The notes beneath the pieces were generated by a model. That model had not been told where the DNA came from and did no database searches. It saw nothing but the letters and a program-made list of their open reading frames with translations. The translations under genes and the position numbers were made by a program. From an uncultured Pseudomonadota bacterium (GTDB lineage Bacteria > Pseudomonadota > Gammaproteobacteria > Methylococcales > Methylomonadaceae), in contig CAINHO010000041.1 in NCBI GenBank assembly GCA_903848935.1, positions 1 through 39,259 of the forward strand: a DNA stretch of 39,259 bases. Direction: 5' to 3'. This document shows positions 34,741 to 39,259 of this stretch, piece by piece; the first letter of the stretch is position 1; the number at the start of each line of letters is the position of its first letter.

Positions 34741-35515
34741 GTTTTTTATACGCAAAAATCATTAGACCCGCCCCAATCACAATCATCGGCGTTGATAAAA
34801 TCTGTCCCATCGTCACCCAATCGAGTGCAAGATAACCCAAATGTGCATCAGGTAAACGGTAAAATTCAACGAAAAATCGGAAACAGCCGTAACACATCAC
34901 GGCAAGACCTGTTGCAGCCATTGTCGGACGTGGTTTTTGCGTATAAATCCACACAATCACAAACAATACAAAACCTTCTAAAAACGCTTCGTAAAGTTGT
35001 GACGGATGACGCGCCACGTCGCCACCATTTGGAAAAATCATTGCCCACGGCACGTCAGCTGGTCTGCCCCAAAGTTCGGAATTGATGAAATTCCCCAACC
35101 GTCCCGCCCCTAAACCAATCGGGGCAATTGGCGCAATTAAATCTGTAAGTTGCCAAAGTGTGCAGTTTTGTTTTTTGGCAAACCACGCCATCGCTGCAAA
35201 AACGCCGAGCATTCCGCCATGAAAAGACATTCCACCTTGCCAAATTTTAAACAAAATCAGTGGATTTTCTAAAAACGCACCGAAGTTATAAAACAAAATG
35301 TAACCAATGCGCCCACCTAAAATCACGCCCATCGCACCATAAGTCACTAAATCTTCAATGGCTTCGGGTTTGATTGGCGACCACACTTGTTTTGCACGAT
35401 ATTGTCCCAGCCAATAAACTGCCGCAAAACCAATCAGATACATGATGCCATACCAGTGAATTTTTATAGCACCAATCGAAACAGCAACAGGGTCAATGGC
35501 AGGAAAAGTCAGCAT
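34724..35515 (-). CDS. lgt: Prolipoprotein diacylglyceryl transferase
   Basis: 263 residues, polytopic inner-membrane enzyme that attaches diacylglycerol to lipobox cysteines. The Lgt signature [17 protein letters not shown] is present, with [11 protein letters not shown] and [11 protein letters not shown] carrying conserved residues, and [13 protein letters not shown] after. It would act on the lipoproteins in this window (DUF4266, MltB). It lies 2 nt after gyrB and overlaps thyA. Confidence 0.96.
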   Translation of the reverse strand: MLTFPAIDPVAVSIGAIKIHWYGIMYLIGFAAVYWLGQYRAKQVWSPIKPEAIEDLVTYGAMGVILGGRIGYILFYNFGAFLENPLILFKIWQGGMSFHGGMLGVFAAMAWFAKKQNCTLWQLTDLIAPIAPIGLGAGRLGNFINSELWGRPADVPWAMIFPNGGDVARHPSQLYEAFLEGFVLFVIVWIYTQKPRPTMAATGLAVMCYGCFRFFVEFYRLPDAHLGYLALDWVTMGQILSTPMIVIGAGLMIFAYKKHEKLS

Positions 35516-35517
35516 TT

Positions 35518-38012
<2,495 letters not shown>

Positions 38013-38029
38013 ACGCGAAATGATGATTA

Positions 38030-39130
38030 TTACAGGCGCATTGCCATGATGACGTATTTGTATTTTTCGTTATTCGGTTCGTTAATGAAACAACTGCTCG
38101 AATCGTTAGCAATGGTAATTAACGCGGTATCGCCATCCAAATTCGACACAGCTTCAGACAAATACTGCGCGTTAAATGCAATCGATAATTCCTCGTCATC
38201 GTAAACAATTGCGAGTTCTTCTTCGGCTTCATCGTGTTCAGGATTGTGTGCGCTCATTTTCAAACTGTCGCGGGCAATATCGAACGTTACGCCCTTGAAT
38301 TTTTCGTTGGATAAGACAGCCACACGAGTAAGTGAATTTTTTAAAACTGTTTTTTCGATTTGAATCGAGTTAAAAAACGATTGCTGAAAAACTTTACTGA
38401 AATCGGGATATTTCGAATCAACTAATTTTGCTGAAAAAATCATGTCATTGATGTAAATGCGAAGACTGTTACTTGAGAATTCCACCCGCAATTCGATTTC
38501 GCTGTCGTTGATGAGTTTGCCGAGTTCTAACACGCCTTTGCGAGGCAAAATAATTCTGGCTTCAAAACCTGTTGGAACTTCGAGATGATCTTCATACAAC
38601 GCTAAACGATGTCCGTCTGAGGCTACGAGTTCGAGTTTACTGTTGGAAATGTGTAGCAACATTCCGTTCAAGTAATAACGTACGTCTTGGTTTGCCATGC
38701 AAAACGTAGTTTTTTCGAGAGCTTTTTTGAACTGTCCTGCGTTAATGACGAACTGGTGATCAAGTTCGCCTTCGTTGAATTCGGGGTAATTGTCAGCGGG
38801 TAAACAGTTCAATGAAAAGCGACTGCGGTTGGATGTAATTTTCACTTTGTCGTCGATTTGTTCAAATTTGATTTCTGAACCTGCGGGCAATAATCGGCAA
38901 ATATCTAAAAATTTACGCGCCGGAACAGTGATACCACCTGATTCTGCGTTAGGTAAATGTAATTTTGAAATTAACTGCACTTCGAGGTCTGTGCCTGTCA
39001 TGGTGAGATAGTCATTTTCGAGAATTAACAACACATTACCGAGGATTGGCATGGTTTGGCGTTTTTCAATGACACTGACGATTTGCTGCAATGGTGTGAG
39101 TAATGTTTCGCGATTGATGGTGAATTTCAT
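38030..39130 (-). CDS. dnaN: DNA polymerase III beta sliding clamp
   Basis: 366 residues, identical in length to E. coli DnaN. MKFTINRETLLTPLQQIVSVIEKRQTMPILGNVLL and the three-domain repeat are visible, with SVSADGHRLALYE-like SDGHRLALYEDHLEVP in the middle and the C-terminal YVIMAMRL that forms part of the protein-binding pocket. AGGAAA precedes the ATG. dnaA is expected just to the right, beyond the window. It is followed by gyrB, not recF. Confidence 0.97.
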   Translation of the reverse strand: MKFTINRETLLTPLQQIVSVIEKRQTMPILGNVLLILENDYLTMTGTDLEVQLISKLHLPNAESGGITVPARKFLDICRLLPAGSEIKFEQIDDKVKITSNRSRFSLNCLPADNYPEFNEGELDHQFVINAGQFKKALEKTTFCMANQDVRYYLNGMLLHISNSKLELVASDGHRLALYEDHLEVPTGFEARIILPRKGVLELGKLINDSEIELRVEFSSNSLRIYINDMIFSAKLVDSKYPDFSKVFQQSFFNSIQIEKTVLKNSLTRVAVLSNEKFKGVTFDIARDSLKMSAHNPEHDEAEEELAIVYDDEELSIAFNAQYLSEAVSNLDGDTALITIANDSSSCFINEPNNEKYKYVIMAMRL

Positions 39131-39259
39131 GGAGATTTCCTAAAGTTAAAAAAGTGAATAATAAAAAAACACAAATTGCAATAAAAATTTAATTTTCGTC
39201 TATATACAGAGACTCAATAGGGGGTAGGAAAGTAGATATAAGTTATGTAACATAACAAT
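39131..39259. other. Leader of dnaN at the right edge
   Basis: AT-rich, no gene visible. GTTATG (39242-39247) and CATAAC (39251-39256) form a 6-bp inverted repeat with a 3-nt centre. No DnaA box (TTATCCACA type) was seen in this part. Confidence 0.3.

Noticed and set aside
39131..39259. Chromosomal origin with DnaA boxes
   Set aside because: No TTATCCACA-type boxes were found; only a short inverted repeat is present.

Overview
The window looks like chromosome of a gammaproteobacterium, most likely a methanotroph or other methylotroph of the Methylococcales type. This is inferred from a beta-ribofuranosylaminobenzene 5'-phosphate synthase (first committed step of tetrahydromethanopterin synthesis), EpmA/EpmB modification of EF-P, an infC-rpmI-rplT-pheST-ihfA-merR operon of gammaproteobacterial order, and exported proteins with copper-like signatures. 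Base composition is moderately low in G+C. No 16S rRNA or other species-level marker is present.

Layout. 1-1681: left edge with an accessory flavour, holding the 5' part of an MmeI-like restriction-modification gene, a RepL-like winged-helix protein and 21-bp iteron-like repeats. 1682-9612: hypE; a coupled operon of a ubiquinone hydroxylase, DUF1415, DUF2288 and DedA; rhlE; a flavoprotein; epmB; a small exported protein. 9682-15831: an exported PHI-1/EXORDIUM-like protein, then the overlapping chain hisB-hisH-parC-mepA. 15198-22638: the translation cluster (thrS, infC, rpmI, rplT, pheS, pheT, ihfA, merR) and tRNA-Val. infC appears to start at an AUC codon. 22861-24417: efp-epmA. 24451-26015: a small membrane protein and the RFAP synthase.

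26005-32622 is the most unusual part. It is a tight six-gene minus-strand operon: two exported proteins built from a shared two-cysteine domain, a TlpA-like thioredoxin, a DUF4266 lipoprotein ending in GGGCGCY, a long DUF3570 outer-membrane protein and ApbE. DUF3570 carries an SGAT motif resembling an ApbE flavinylation site and a Met/His-rich stretch, so the operon may build a flavinylated, possibly copper-handling, surface redox system. A separate exported protein with a predicted N-terminal histidine lies just upstream.

32867-39259: housekeeping genes mltB, thyA, lgt, gyrB and dnaN. gyrB follows dnaN directly with no recF between them. The dnaA/origin region is probably just beyond the right edge.

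The genes interlock in three visible ways: EF-P with two of its modification enzymes, the translation cluster with its leader hairpins, and the export/redox operon. Assignments rest on reading the sequence and remembered family features; no database search was run.
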